From NCBI RefSeq assembly GCF_001182745.1, contig NZ_LN868938.1:2046001-2110000 (forward strand): a DNA stretch of 64,000 bases, read 5' to 3'. Position 1 is the stretch's first letter; every line of letters begins with the position of its first letter. Below, piece by piece: positions 1 through 10,266 of this stretch. This stretch comes from Nocardia farcinica (GTDB lineage: Bacteria; Actinomycetota; Actinomycetes; Mycobacteriales; Mycobacteriaceae). The notes beneath the pieces were generated by a model, which saw only the letters and a list, made by a program, of their open reading frames with translations, was not told the DNA's origin and searched no databases. A program made the position numbers and the translations under genes.

Positions 1-726
1 GGCGACCGAGCGGAGGGACAGCACAGCGTCGATCGCGTCGGCCACGGAGGTGAAGAACGCGGCAACGGTCGCGGTGTCCGTCGGCCGTGTCCGCAGTCGC
101 ACCGTCGCCTCGACGATCACCGCGAGCGTGCCCTCCGAGCCGATCAGCAGCTGCGTGAGATTCAGGCCGGCGGTGTTCTTGCGGGTGTCGGCGCCGGTGT
201 GGATGATCTGCCCGTCCGCCAGTACTGCTTTGATCCGTGCCACGTGGTCGCCCGTCACTCCGTACTTGGCGCAGCAGGCGCCGCCCGCGTTGGTCGCCAG
301 ATTGCCGCCGATGGTCGAGATCGCCCGGCTGCCGGGGTCCGGCACATACCACAGCCCCAGCTCCTCGACCGCCGCCGCGAGATCGCCGTTGAGCACGCCG
401 GCCTCGACTGTCGCCGTGCGTGCCCGCACGTCGATGTCGAGTATTCGGTTCATCCGCTCGGTGCTCAGGACGATGCCGCCCTCCAGCGCGTTGGCGCCGC
501 CCGCCAAGCCGGTGCCGGCTCCCCTGGTGACCAACGGCACCGCGTATCGGTGCGCCGTGCGCGTCGTCGCGACCACGTCATGGGTGGTCTCGGCGCGAAC
601 CACCGCGATCGGCCGGCCCGACGGCGTCAGCACCGAGTGGTCGCGGGTGTAGGCCAGCATCGCGTCGGGATCCGTGATCACGGATCCGCCCAGGGCCTGC
701 GTCAATTCCTTCAACGGATCCGTCAT
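1..726 (-). CDS. FAD-linked oxidase (GlcD/D-lactate dehydrogenase type), 3' end outside window
   Basis: This reading frame starts at ATG 726 and runs off the left edge, so about 242 residues are visible. The N-terminus shows a PCMH-type FAD-binding fold: TRGAGTGLAGGAN near residue 65 and the PGS...STIGGNLATNAGG segment near residue 130, followed by a GSEGTLAVI motif. These are typical of glycolate oxidase GlcD and D-lactate dehydrogenase relatives, which oxidise 2-hydroxy acids. The substrate is unknown. A GTG six bases upstream (732) is an alternative start, better spaced from a GGAAAGG ribosome site. It is the last visible gene of the monooxygenase operon, 81 bp after the ABM gene. A role in oxidising a later hydroxy-acid intermediate is inference. 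Confidence 0.85.
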   Translation of the reverse strand, partial: MTDPLKELTQALGGSVITDPDAMLAYTRDHSVLTPSGRPIAVVRAETTHDVVATTRTAHRYAVPLVTRGAGTGLAGGANALEGGIVLSTERMNRILDIDVRARTATVEAGVLNGDLAAAVEELGLWYVPDPGSRAISTIGGNLATNAGGACCAKYGVTGDHVARIKAVLADGQIIHTGADTRKNTAGLNLTQLLIGSEGTLAVIVEATVRLRTRPTDTATVAAFFTSVADAIDAVLSLRSVA

Positions 727-807
727 CGCCACCGTCGTACGCCACCTTTCCTGTCGCCCGGCGCCAAGTGCTCGTGGTGACGCCGGCCGACCCACTCGCC
801 GTCGGCG

Positions 808-1134
808 TCAGCCGACGATTTCCAGTTCGCCCATCCGTGCCCAATCGGTGTCGGGCAGGGGAGCATGCAGGATGCGCGGGGTGCTCCGCAGCGCGGGCCG
901 CATGGCCTCCAGCCCCTTCCGGAAGTGATCCGCATTCACGTGGTCGGCCCCCGCGGCCGCATCCCGGAAGGCTTCGAGAAGAACGAACTCGGTGGGCTGG
1001 GACAGGCTCCGATGCCATTCGAACCACAGATTGCCGGCCTCGGCACGGGTGGCGTCGGTGAACTCTCGGGTAATGGAGGGCCACGTGTCGACGTACTCGT
1101 CGCGTACGTCGAATTTGACCACGATGAAAATCAT
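808..1134 (-). CDS. Antibiotic biosynthesis monooxygenase (ABM)-fold protein
   Basis: The 108-residue product begins MIFIVVKFDVR and looks like one ferredoxin-like ABM domain: an alternating beta strand and helix pattern, with NLWFEWHRS and FVLLEAFRD strands and an HVNADHFRKG helix typical of YgiN/ABM proteins. ATG 1134 is chosen because AGGAGC lies about 8 bases upstream and the ABM fold begins exactly here. Family members are small dimeric oxygenases or quinol-modifying enzymes without cofactor. It lies 86 bp downstream of groEL on the same strand. Its job in hydrocarbon oxidation is not known. Confidence 0.8.
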   Translation of the reverse strand: MIFIVVKFDVRDEYVDTWPSITREFTDATRAEAGNLWFEWHRSLSQPTEFVLLEAFRDAAAGADHVNADHFRKGLEAMRPALRSTPRILHAPLPDTDWARMGELEIVG

Positions 1135-1220
1135 GAAAGTTGCTCCTGTGATCGCTGTTCGGGAAGGACCGCGCTGCCCACGCCGGTGCGCTCTCGGCCG
1201 ACGCGAGCGCGCGGTCCCGA

Positions 1221-3927
<2,707 letters not shown>

Positions 3928-3931
<4 letters not shown>

Positions 3932-4674
3932 CGTGGGCTCCTCGACGTTCGCAGATCGGCGATTCTCGTTGTGCTGCACAGGTTCTCGCCGTCGGCATAG
4001 CGGGTGGCGAGCAGGCCTCGGCAGAAGTGCGCGTTCCCCTCCATCGATATGCGCACCGACCTGGCGAACCGCAGCCGAAGCGGTACGTCCTCGGGACGTA
4101 TTCGCTTCCCGTTGTCATCGACGAATACGCGGCCGGCAGGGCACAGGCTCAGTCCCAGCGCCATCCGCCTGCGCAGCAGTGCATCCTTATCCCTGCCCGG
4201 CGCGAGATCACCGAGGGTGATCCGGTGTAGGTCGTCCACTGCCATGCCGGTGCGCGCGAGATGCGCAGAGACGCAACGTTCCATTGCGGCGGCGTGCGCC
4301 TTCGCACGAAAGGTCCTCCGCAGCTCGTCCAGGTCGTGTTCGGCCTCGACGCCGAAGGTGCCGAGATAGCCGGCGTCGGCGGCGAGCCCGGCGTTGATCT
4401 TGTCGCTGTCGTGATGATCGTCGAGCAGGACTCGGATCTCACCGATCCCCTCGACGAGGCGGAGGGCGTCCACCGCGTCGGAGGCCATCAGGTAGGCGAA
4501 ATTGGGCGAGCAGAAGGCGGTCGGCAGTCGCAGGTGCACCACGACACCCTCGTCGTGGAGTGTCACCGATCGAACGAACCCCAGGTCGGTGATGGGTGTG
4601 TCCAGTTCCGGGTCGACGACGGTCGACAGCGCTCGCAGCACCTCGTCCTCGACGCAGAGCGCGGTGCGACTCAT
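3928..4674 (-). CDS. DUF59/MIP18-type iron-sulfur assembly domain protein of the monooxygenase operon
   Basis: The 248-residue protein opens with a MIP18/DUF59 domain (residues about 8-90): ALSTVVDPELDTPITDLGF, then LRLPTAFCSP with the conserved Cys55. The remaining 150 residues include RIRPEDVPLRLRFARS and a short Cys-containing SLCPAG segment and are specific to oxygenase clusters. DUF59 proteins take part in Fe-S or metal-centre maturation, and loading the di-iron site of the hydroxylase is a plausible role but inference. Both ends overlap neighbours by 4 bp (ATGA), so translation is coupled to the amidohydrolase before it and the dehydrogenase after it. Confidence 0.85.
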
Positions 4675-5699
4675 GACACTGCCACTTCCCGCGCCCCCGC
4701 TGCCGCGACACCGCTGTTCAGCTGCAACTCGGCAGGTACCTCGATGTCGTACAACGTTGCCGCGTTGAGACCGAGGATCTTCCTCTTCTGCTCGACGGTG
4801 ATCGGTGGGTATTCACCCTGCATGTCCTCCGGGATCTGGAAGTCGACGAACTTCTCGACCAGCCACTTCGGGGTCCACAGGGCGTAGTCGCTGCCGAACA
4901 GGATCCGGTCCTCGTCGAGCCAGTACAGGAGCTCGCCGATGATCTGGGCGAAATACCGCGGCCGGGTGTGGATGAAGGGGATCGCCACCGCCAAGCCGCC
5001 GTAGACGTTCGATTCCTGGGTGGCGATCCAGCAGAAGTCTTCCAGCCGTGGCAGTCCGACGTGCTCGACGACGAACCGCAGATCGGTGTAGTCGGTGGCG
5101 ACCTTGTCGACGTCGGACACGTCGAAGGCATCACGGTCGAGCGGCCGGATCGTCGGTCCCTTGTGCACGTGGATGTTGCGGATTCCCAGTTCGAGGCACG
5201 CCTCCAGATAGCGCCGGGACCAGGGGTCGTCGAGCTTGTACCCGCGCGAATCGCCGTACCACTCGGCCGTATACAGCTTGACGCCTTGCAGGTCCATCCG
5301 CTCCGCGTCTCGCCGCAGCTGCTCCAGGCCCGCCTGTTCGTGGCGCGGATCGTAGGCATGGTTGTAGGTGAGCCGCCCGGGATACTTCTCGACCAGAGCC
5401 AGCGCCTCGTCGGTCTGGCCGAAACCCCGGTGGTAGAACTCGTTCAGGAGCGTGGCCTGGAAGATCGCGTGGTCGACGTAGCCCTCCACGAAGAGATCGC
5501 GTTCGAACCGGGCACTGCCGTAATAGGTGTAGGTGTCGTAGTCCCAGACCGCATCGGCCGGGCTCAGGTTCTTGTGGTAGTCGTAGAAGCAGTCGATGAA
5601 CTGCTGTCCGTGCACGTTCTTCTGGTTCGACTTGCGGGCGTCCCAGATATGGACGTGGCCGTCCACGATGAAGTACTTGTCGCCGTTCTTCTCATACAT
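4671..5699 (-). CDS. Amidohydrolase-2 family metal-dependent hydrolase
   Basis: The 342-residue protein carries the amidohydrolase-related TIM-barrel pattern: VDGHVHIWD near the N-terminus, GVKLYT, NIHVHKG, and GSDYALWTP near residue 290, which supply the usual His and Asp metal ligands. Start ATG 5699 follows CGGAGTC by 8 bases. A homologous gene always seems to accompany mim/prm-type oxygenase operons, yet no substrate is established to my knowledge. It follows the coupling-protein gene after a 101-bp gap containing a hairpin and overlaps the DUF59 gene by 4 bp. Confidence 0.88.
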   Translation of the reverse strand: MYEKNGDKYFIVDGHVHIWDARKSNQKNVHGQQFIDCFYDYHKNLSPADAVWDYDTYTYYGSARFERDLFVEGYVDHAIFQATLLNEFYHRGFGQTDEALALVEKYPGRLTYNHAYDPRHEQAGLEQLRRDAERMDLQGVKLYTAEWYGDSRGYKLDDPWSRRYLEACLELGIRNIHVHKGPTIRPLDRDAFDVSDVDKVATDYTDLRFVVEHVGLPRLEDFCWIATQESNVYGGLAVAIPFIHTRPRYFAQIIGELLYWLDEDRILFGSDYALWTPKWLVEKFVDFQIPEDMQGEYPPITVEQKRKILGLNAATLYDIEVPAELQLNSGVAAAGAREVAVS

Positions 5700-5743
5700 G
5701 GCAATGACTCCGATGTCTGTTGCGGGCTGTTGGGGTTGTGTAT

Positions 5744-5779
5744 GCCGGCCCGGCTGCTCGGGCTGCTGTGCGGGCCGGC
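5744..5779 (-). repeat. Intercistronic inverted repeat between coupling protein and amidohydrolase genes
   Basis: A 9-bp perfect inverted repeat (GCCGGCCCG at 5744-5752 and CGGGCCGGC at 5771-5779, 18-nt loop) sits in the 101-bp gap. It has no T-run, so it may act as an mRNA stabiliser or attenuator rather than a strong terminator. Confidence 0.5.
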
Positions 5780-5800
5780 GCCGTCACCGCCTCGTCGGCC

Positions 5801-6142
5801 TCACTGGGCGGTGAGGTCGAAACCGATGTACTCGGCCGCGTCCTCCGGACTGGCGAACAGGAGGGTCTTGTCATCGAGGTGGACCATCCGCCCGTAGTGC
5901 GTGGAACTGATCTCCTCGAAGATCGAGCCGTCGAAATCCTCGCCGAGCGCCTCGCTGAGTTCGGCATAGTCGAAATCGAGAAGCCGCCGGCCGTCGACAC
6001 GGATCATCGACGGGTATTCGGTGAGTTCCACGCCGTCCTTCGCCCCCATGACCTCCGCGACGACGCGGCCGACGGGGGTGTTCATGAGGGTGACGCCACA
6101 CATGTTCGAGAACTCGGTGGACGAACCGAATTGCATGGTCAC
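5801..6142 (-). CDS. mimD: Monooxygenase coupling (effector) protein MimD/PrmD
   Basis: This 113-residue protein matches MmoB/DmpM-type coupling proteins, which bind the hydroxylase and tune oxygen activation without any cofactor. The family look is clear: [30 protein letters not shown], and a C-terminal [28 protein letters not shown] 6142 overlaps the TGA of the small hydroxylase subunit (GTGA). ATG 6136 is an alternative start. The gene completes the four-component set. Confidence 0.92.
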   Translation of the reverse strand: MTMQFGSSTEFSNMCGVTLMNTPVGRVVAEVMGAKDGVELTEYPSMIRVDGRRLLDFDYAELSEALGEDFDGSIFEEISSTHYGRMVHLDDKTLLFASPEDAAEYIGFDLTAQ

Positions 6143-7245
6143 TGATCCAACTCCTTCGGAATGTCGAGCCCGATGTCCTCGAGCAGAGACCGGAACTTCG
6201 CCTTCGCATTCGCCAGGCTGGTCGCGAAGGTGACCGCCTTGTTGCTCGGCTGCGACCAGATGGGCTGGAGGGCTCGGGCCGCTGCCAGGCTGCGCGGGAC
6301 CCAGGTCCGCAACCAGGTGCCGAACAGCTCCTTGTTCGAATCGCCGTACTCCGGGTCTCTGGTCAGCAGGCGGAACAGATTGCGGGTGTAGGCGAGATCG
6401 CGGTCGTAGTCGTATTCGCCGGTGCCGACGATGGTCGGCGTGATGTAATCGCCGTTCCCGGCGGCGACCTGCATGACGAATTCGCTCCGGAACAGCAGAC
6501 CGACCAGCTGTTCGAAGACGATGTTGGCGCCGAACAGCAGCTCACACCAGTCCGGTACCGCGGTCAAACGCTCGAGCACTTCGCGGGTGGGCTGCCATTC
6601 GGGGGCGGACTGCCACACCTGCTTGTGCAGTTGGCCGTCGAACTCCTCGGCTTCCTCGGCCAGATCCAGATTGAACAGCGCCAGATCCTGCGCGAACCGC
6701 AGCTTGTGGGCGGCGTTCACCGCAACGGCCGTGTTGATCATGTTGGTCGGACACGACCGCTGGATCGAAGTGAAGACATGGAGCGCGAGGCCGTTCTCCG
6801 CGTGCATCCAGGCGCCGAGGTTGCGGGCGAGGAACGTCAGCCAGGACGACCCCCAGGCGTCGTACACCCGCGCGCGCTTGGCGTTGACCAGACACAGTTC
6901 GACCTGATGGACGACCTTGGAGTTGTTGCGATAGATCGTCTGGTCCCACTCCTCGTTCGGATCGAGGAAGGCGTGCCAGTTGGCGGACTTCGCGGCCGTC
7001 CACTCCAGCGGATATCCGCCGGGACCGTCGCCGAAGCCATAGATCCATCCCTGGGTCAGGTGTCGCTCCGGATCCGGCTGTACGTCGACGGTCACGTCTT
7101 CGTACATGGTCGCGCGTCGTTTGGCGGGTGTGTAGTAATTGAACGTGCGGCTGCGTGAACCGGGGAATTCCAGCGCTCCCGCCTCCGAATCGGTGAATTC
7201 GATCACGGGGAAGCTGCGTTGCTTCGTCCCTGTGCGTGCCGGCAT
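6139..7245 (-). CDS. mimC: Monooxygenase hydroxylase small (beta) subunit MimC/PrmC
   Basis: The 368-residue product is the beta subunit of a soluble di-iron monooxygenase: an all-helical ferritin-like protein without metal ligands that packs against the alpha subunit. Recognisable stretches are [21 protein letters not shown], the [17 protein letters not shown] helix and [16 protein letters not shown] 7245 follows GAGAGGTAAG. The gene is 36 bp downstream of the reductase and coupled to mimD by a 4-bp overlap. Confidence 0.93.
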   Translation of the reverse strand: MPARTGTKQRSFPVIEFTDSEAGALEFPGSRSRTFNYYTPAKRRATMYEDVTVDVQPDPERHLTQGWIYGFGDGPGGYPLEWTAAKSANWHAFLDPNEEWDQTIYRNNSKVVHQVELCLVNAKRARVYDAWGSSWLTFLARNLGAWMHAENGLALHVFTSIQRSCPTNMINTAVAVNAAHKLRFAQDLALFNLDLAEEAEEFDGQLHKQVWQSAPEWQPTREVLERLTAVPDWCELLFGANIVFEQLVGLLFRSEFVMQVAAGNGDYITPTIVGTGEYDYDRDLAYTRNLFRLLTRDPEYGDSNKELFGTWLRTWVPRSLAAARALQPIWSQPSNKAVTFATSLANAKAKFRSLLEDIGLDIPKELDQ

Positions 7246-7281
7246 GTGGTCTTACCTCTCGTGTTGTGTGACTCGCTCCGC

Positions 7282-8325
7282 CTAATCGAAGGCGGGGCTG
7301 GTGAACTTGTCGTAGAAGATCTGATCGGGCGGCGTGCCCTCGGCATCGAGCAGTGCGAGTGCCGCGTCGACCATCGGCGGCGGCCCGCAAAGGTAGACTT
7401 CGGATTTCGCGATGTCCGGTTCGAGCCTGCCGACGACGTCGGTGACATTGCCCGGCTCCACGGAGAACGCACCGGTCAGGTCGTGTTCTGCCGATTCGGA
7501 CAGGCATGCGACGAAGTGGAAGTCCGCCAGACGTTCTCCCCGTTCGAGTATTTCTTCCAGGTAGAACAGGTCGCCGGCCGTCCGCGCACCGTAATAGAAA
7601 TGCACCGGCCTGGTGTTGCCTGTTTCGCTCATATGCCGAAGCAACGAGAGAATGGGAGCCATACCCGCACCGCCGCCGATGCAGACGATGGGCAGTATGT
7701 GGCCTTCCTTGAGTGTGAACGACCCGTAGGGGCCGGTGAGCTCGATTTCGTCACCGATCGAGAGGTCGTTCTCGAGCAACTCCGCGAACTTGCCTCCCGG
7801 GTACTTCTTGATCAGGAACTCCAGCCGGTCCGGCGTCGTCTGCGTGCTGGCCATGGAGAAGGAACGGTGTTCGTCGGTCCCCGGGATGGTCAGGTCGGCG
7901 TACTGACCCGGTTTGTACTCGAAGGTGGCGGGTTCGATCGGCTGTAGACGGAGCGAGACGATGTCTCTGGTCAGCGGTGTCAGCGCGGTGACCCGGGTGC
8001 GGACATCCTGGATGGGGATGCCACCCAGAAGTTCGTCTTCGTCGAAGTTGAGCAGTTCGACGGTGCAGTCACTGTAGGCCGTGGAGCGGCACAGCAGGAC
8101 GTACCCCTCGTCGACCTCGGCCTCGTTGCACGCGAACGTCGAGTAGTTCTCCATCTGGATCTCGCCGTCGAGCACATACGATTTGCACGCCGAGCACCGT
8201 CCCTCACGGCAGCCGTGCATGAGATGAATGCCCTGCCGGAAAGCAGCGTCGAGAATGTACTCGTCCTCCCCGACCTCCATCTCGATATCGACGGGATCGA
8301 AGGTGATGCGGTGCTTGTCGGACAC
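7282..8325 (-). CDS. mimB: Monooxygenase NADH reductase component MimB/PrmB
   Basis: The 347-residue reductase moves electrons from NADH to the hydroxylase. Residues 1-95 form a plant-type [2Fe-2S] ferredoxin domain with the CREGRCSACKS cysteine loop and a fourth Cys in YVLLCRS. The FAD domain follows with RSFSMAS, then the NAD domain with GGGAGMAPILSLL and YLCGPPPMVDA. GTG 8325 is chosen because AGGAGA lies 7 bases upstream and the ferredoxin domain begins at once. It lies 68 bp after the large subunit gene, across a strong hairpin. Confidence 0.94.
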   Translation of the reverse strand: MSDKHRITFDPVDIEMEVGEDEYILDAAFRQGIHLMHGCREGRCSACKSYVLDGEIQMENYSTFACNEAEVDEGYVLLCRSTAYSDCTVELLNFDEDELLGGIPIQDVRTRVTALTPLTRDIVSLRLQPIEPATFEYKPGQYADLTIPGTDEHRSFSMASTQTTPDRLEFLIKKYPGGKFAELLENDLSIGDEIELTGPYGSFTLKEGHILPIVCIGGGAGMAPILSLLRHMSETGNTRPVHFYYGARTAGDLFYLEEILERGERLADFHFVACLSESAEHDLTGAFSVEPGNVTDVVGRLEPDIAKSEVYLCGPPPMVDAALALLDAEGTPPDQIFYDKFTSPAFD

Positions 8326-8356
8326 GAAAGTTCTCCTGAAATAGGGTTTTCGGCAC

Positions 8357-8387
8357 CTCGATGGGTGGCGTGGCGCCACCCATCGAG
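8357..8387 (-). repeat. Strong stem-loop between large hydroxylase and reductase genes
   Basis: Perfect 14-bp arms (CTCGATGGGTGGCG at 8357-8370 and its complement at 8374-8387) enclose a 3-nt loop. The stem begins 6 bases after the mimA stop and ends 31 bases before the mimB start. There is no T-run. The site suits 3' protection of the mimA message or partial attenuation, giving more hydroxylase than reductase. That role is inference. Confidence 0.65.
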
Positions 8388-8393
8388 TCGGAC

Positions 8394-10025
8394 TCACGCC
8401 GGTACCGCGCCTGCGCGGTATGCGGCGACGTGCGCCTCGCGTTCGCTGTCCGACATCTCGTTCAGGAGCACGTTCGGGCTCTGGAACGTGTTGCCCCGCA
8501 CGTCGTCGAGGGTCCACAGCTTCTTCGGGTCGTCCAGATCCAGGTGCGGCTGGCCGACGAGGGTCTTGCCGTCGTCGCGCACGTAGCCGAGGTCCGACAC
8601 GATGTCGGCGAGGTCCTTGCCGTGATGCAGGGTCTCCCACTCGCGGAAGCCGGTGAGACGACCCATGTTCGGCGTCGGCCGGCCTTCGTACTCACCGCGG
8701 AAGGCGACCGCGTCGGTCCAGTAGCAGGTCTCCGAGCAGTACGTGCGCCACTGGCCGTCGACCTTCTCCACCACCATGTCCTCGCGAATGAGCGCGGGCA
8801 CCATGCAGGTCCAACACCGGTGCGGGTACTGGTATCCGACCTCCTCGAAGGCGATCGGCTTGTTGCGACCGGGGTAGGCGAGGCGGTTGTAGTCTTCCCA
8901 CCACTTGCCGTACTTCGAGTACCAACCCGGGTACTTGTGCTCGAACCACTCGAAGTCCTTGTCGGTCATGGCATCGATACGCCAGTAGTTGACCGGCCAG
9001 CCGGTCGCGAAGAACCGCGCCACCTCGTGCACATAGCCCTTGTCGACGATGCGCCGCCACGCCTCCTCGACGAGATCGTGCGGAATGGTCAGGCCGTACT
9101 TCTCCAGCGGAATCAGGTAGCTGCGGTAGTAGTCGTCGTAGATCCACCGCCGCCACATCTCGGCGTAGCTCTCCCTGTCCTTGCGGCGGTCCTTGGTGCC
9201 GTACTCGATGAAGGTGCCGATGGCGGCGTCGACGACACAGTGGTTGTTCCACCACGCGTACCGCAGATCCCGCTCCAGCAAGGGACGGTTGCGCTCGTCG
9301 GCGAGAGCCATCAGGAGGATGGAATAGCCGTTGGAGATGTGCCTGGACTCGTCGGACTGGACCGAATGGAAGACCGTGGGGAGCAGGTAGTCACCGTTGG
9401 CCGCGGCTTCGTCGGGCATCGCGACGAACAGGGTGTTGGTGAACGCGGTCTCGGCGACCACGGTGAGGTAGATGTTGGCCGCGGTGATGGCGTCGCCGGT
9501 GATGAACCCTTCCCCGAACTGGCGCCCGATCGTGCCGGCGTAATTGTTCGCGAACGCCTTCTCCGTGATATCGAACCCGGCCGGGTCGATGTAGTTCGTC
9601 ATGTACAACTTCTTGAGGTTCATCTGGATCGTCGAATGACGGACCTCATCGATCATCTGCACCGCGAGCCCGTTGTGGATCTCGGGATTGGGCACCGCGT
9701 CGATGGCCATCGGCATGGCCCTGGCCGCCGAGATCTCGGGGAACGGAATGATCGACAGGAACAGCTTCTGCCATTCCAGCCAGCGCTGCTGGACCTGCCG
9801 GAACATGTTTCCGCGGATGGCCCCGTCCATCGCGCCGTAGACGCGATTGTCCTTTTCCTCCTCCATGGGGAAGTAGGAGCGCATGATCTGCTTGAGCGGG
9901 TCCTTCTTCGGCGCCTTCTCGAAGGTGTAGTCGGTGCCGAAACGAGTGGCCGGAGTCGCGAAGGTCGGCTCCCACGACAATTCGGTGATCTTCGCATGCG
10001 CCTTCGTCAGGCTTTGCCTACTCAA
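8394..10025 (-). CDS. mimA: Monooxygenase hydroxylase large (alpha) subunit, di-iron, MimA/PrmA
   Basis: The 543-residue protein is the catalytic subunit of a propane/phenol-type soluble di-iron monooxygenase. The di-iron ligands can be read: E97 in PFPEIS, E127 and H130 in DEVRH, E192 in AETAF, and E226 and H229 in SDESRH. It hydroxylates small hydrocarbons or phenols using O2 and electrons from MimB. The start is TTG 10025, with an exact AGGAGG 6 bases upstream. It is the first gene of the operon and is divergent from the regulator. Family placement (group 5/6 di-iron monooxygenase, closest to mim/prm) is firm; the natural substrate is not shown by the sequence. Confidence 0.95.
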   Translation of the reverse strand: MSRQSLTKAHAKITELSWEPTFATPATRFGTDYTFEKAPKKDPLKQIMRSYFPMEEEKDNRVYGAMDGAIRGNMFRQVQQRWLEWQKLFLSIIPFPEISAARAMPMAIDAVPNPEIHNGLAVQMIDEVRHSTIQMNLKKLYMTNYIDPAGFDITEKAFANNYAGTIGRQFGEGFITGDAITAANIYLTVVAETAFTNTLFVAMPDEAAANGDYLLPTVFHSVQSDESRHISNGYSILLMALADERNRPLLERDLRYAWWNNHCVVDAAIGTFIEYGTKDRRKDRESYAEMWRRWIYDDYYRSYLIPLEKYGLTIPHDLVEEAWRRIVDKGYVHEVARFFATGWPVNYWRIDAMTDKDFEWFEHKYPGWYSKYGKWWEDYNRLAYPGRNKPIAFEEVGYQYPHRCWTCMVPALIREDMVVEKVDGQWRTYCSETCYWTDAVAFRGEYEGRPTPNMGRLTGFREWETLHHGKDLADIVSDLGYVRDDGKTLVGQPHLDLDDPKKLWTLDDVRGNTFQSPNVLLNEMSDSEREAHVAAYRAGAVPA

Positions 10026-10114
10026 TGTTCGCCTCCTGGGCTGACGGTCGGCGGGGTGTGCCGACTTGTCGGGACGTTGCCTGGTCCATTGGAGGGGCTG
10101 AGTGGCCCGGCGAG

Positions 10115-10131
10115 CGTCTCAGAATGAGACG
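10115..10131. promoter_or_regulatory. Operator-like palindrome, copy 1 (mimA-proximal)
   Basis: CGTCTCA-GAA-TGAGACG is a perfect 7-3-7 inverted repeat, about 90 bp upstream of the mimA start. Copy 2 lies 79 bp away with the same arms. The match continues rightwards for both copies as TGAGACGTG-N-GTCACAC. It is the obvious candidate binding site for the divergent regulator. Confidence 0.8.
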
Positions 10132-10193
10132 TGGGTCACACGCGAGCCCCGACCGCGCGCCGCAGCGACACGGCCGGCCCCCTCGAGGCCCAC

Positions 10194-10210
10194 CGTCTCA
10201 AATTGAGACG
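10194..10210. promoter_or_regulatory. Operator-like palindrome, copy 2 (regulator-proximal)
   Basis: CGTCTCA-AAT-TGAGACG is a perfect 7-3-7 inverted repeat with the same arms as copy 1 and only a different spacer. Two remote matching sites upstream of the promoter resemble the upstream activating sites of enhancer-type regulators. Confidence 0.8.
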
Positions 10211-10214
10211 TGCG

Positions 10215-10240
10215 TCACACAGACGCGCGCTACTGTGTGA
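10215..10240. promoter_or_regulatory. Third dyad just upstream of the regulator gene
   Basis: TCACACAG (10215-10222) and CTGTGTGA (10233-10240) form perfect 8-bp arms around a 10-bp spacer. The dyad begins 4 bp after palindrome copy 2 and ends 26 bp before the regulator start, a position suited to control of the regulator's own promoter. The binding protein is unknown. Confidence 0.5.
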
Positions 10241-10266
10241 TCGCCGATGGTGTGTGAGGTGGAGCG

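Noticed and set aside
50..652. Long plus-strand frame over the left end
   Set aside because: It lies opposite the FAD-oxidase gene; only the minus strand gives recognisable motifs.
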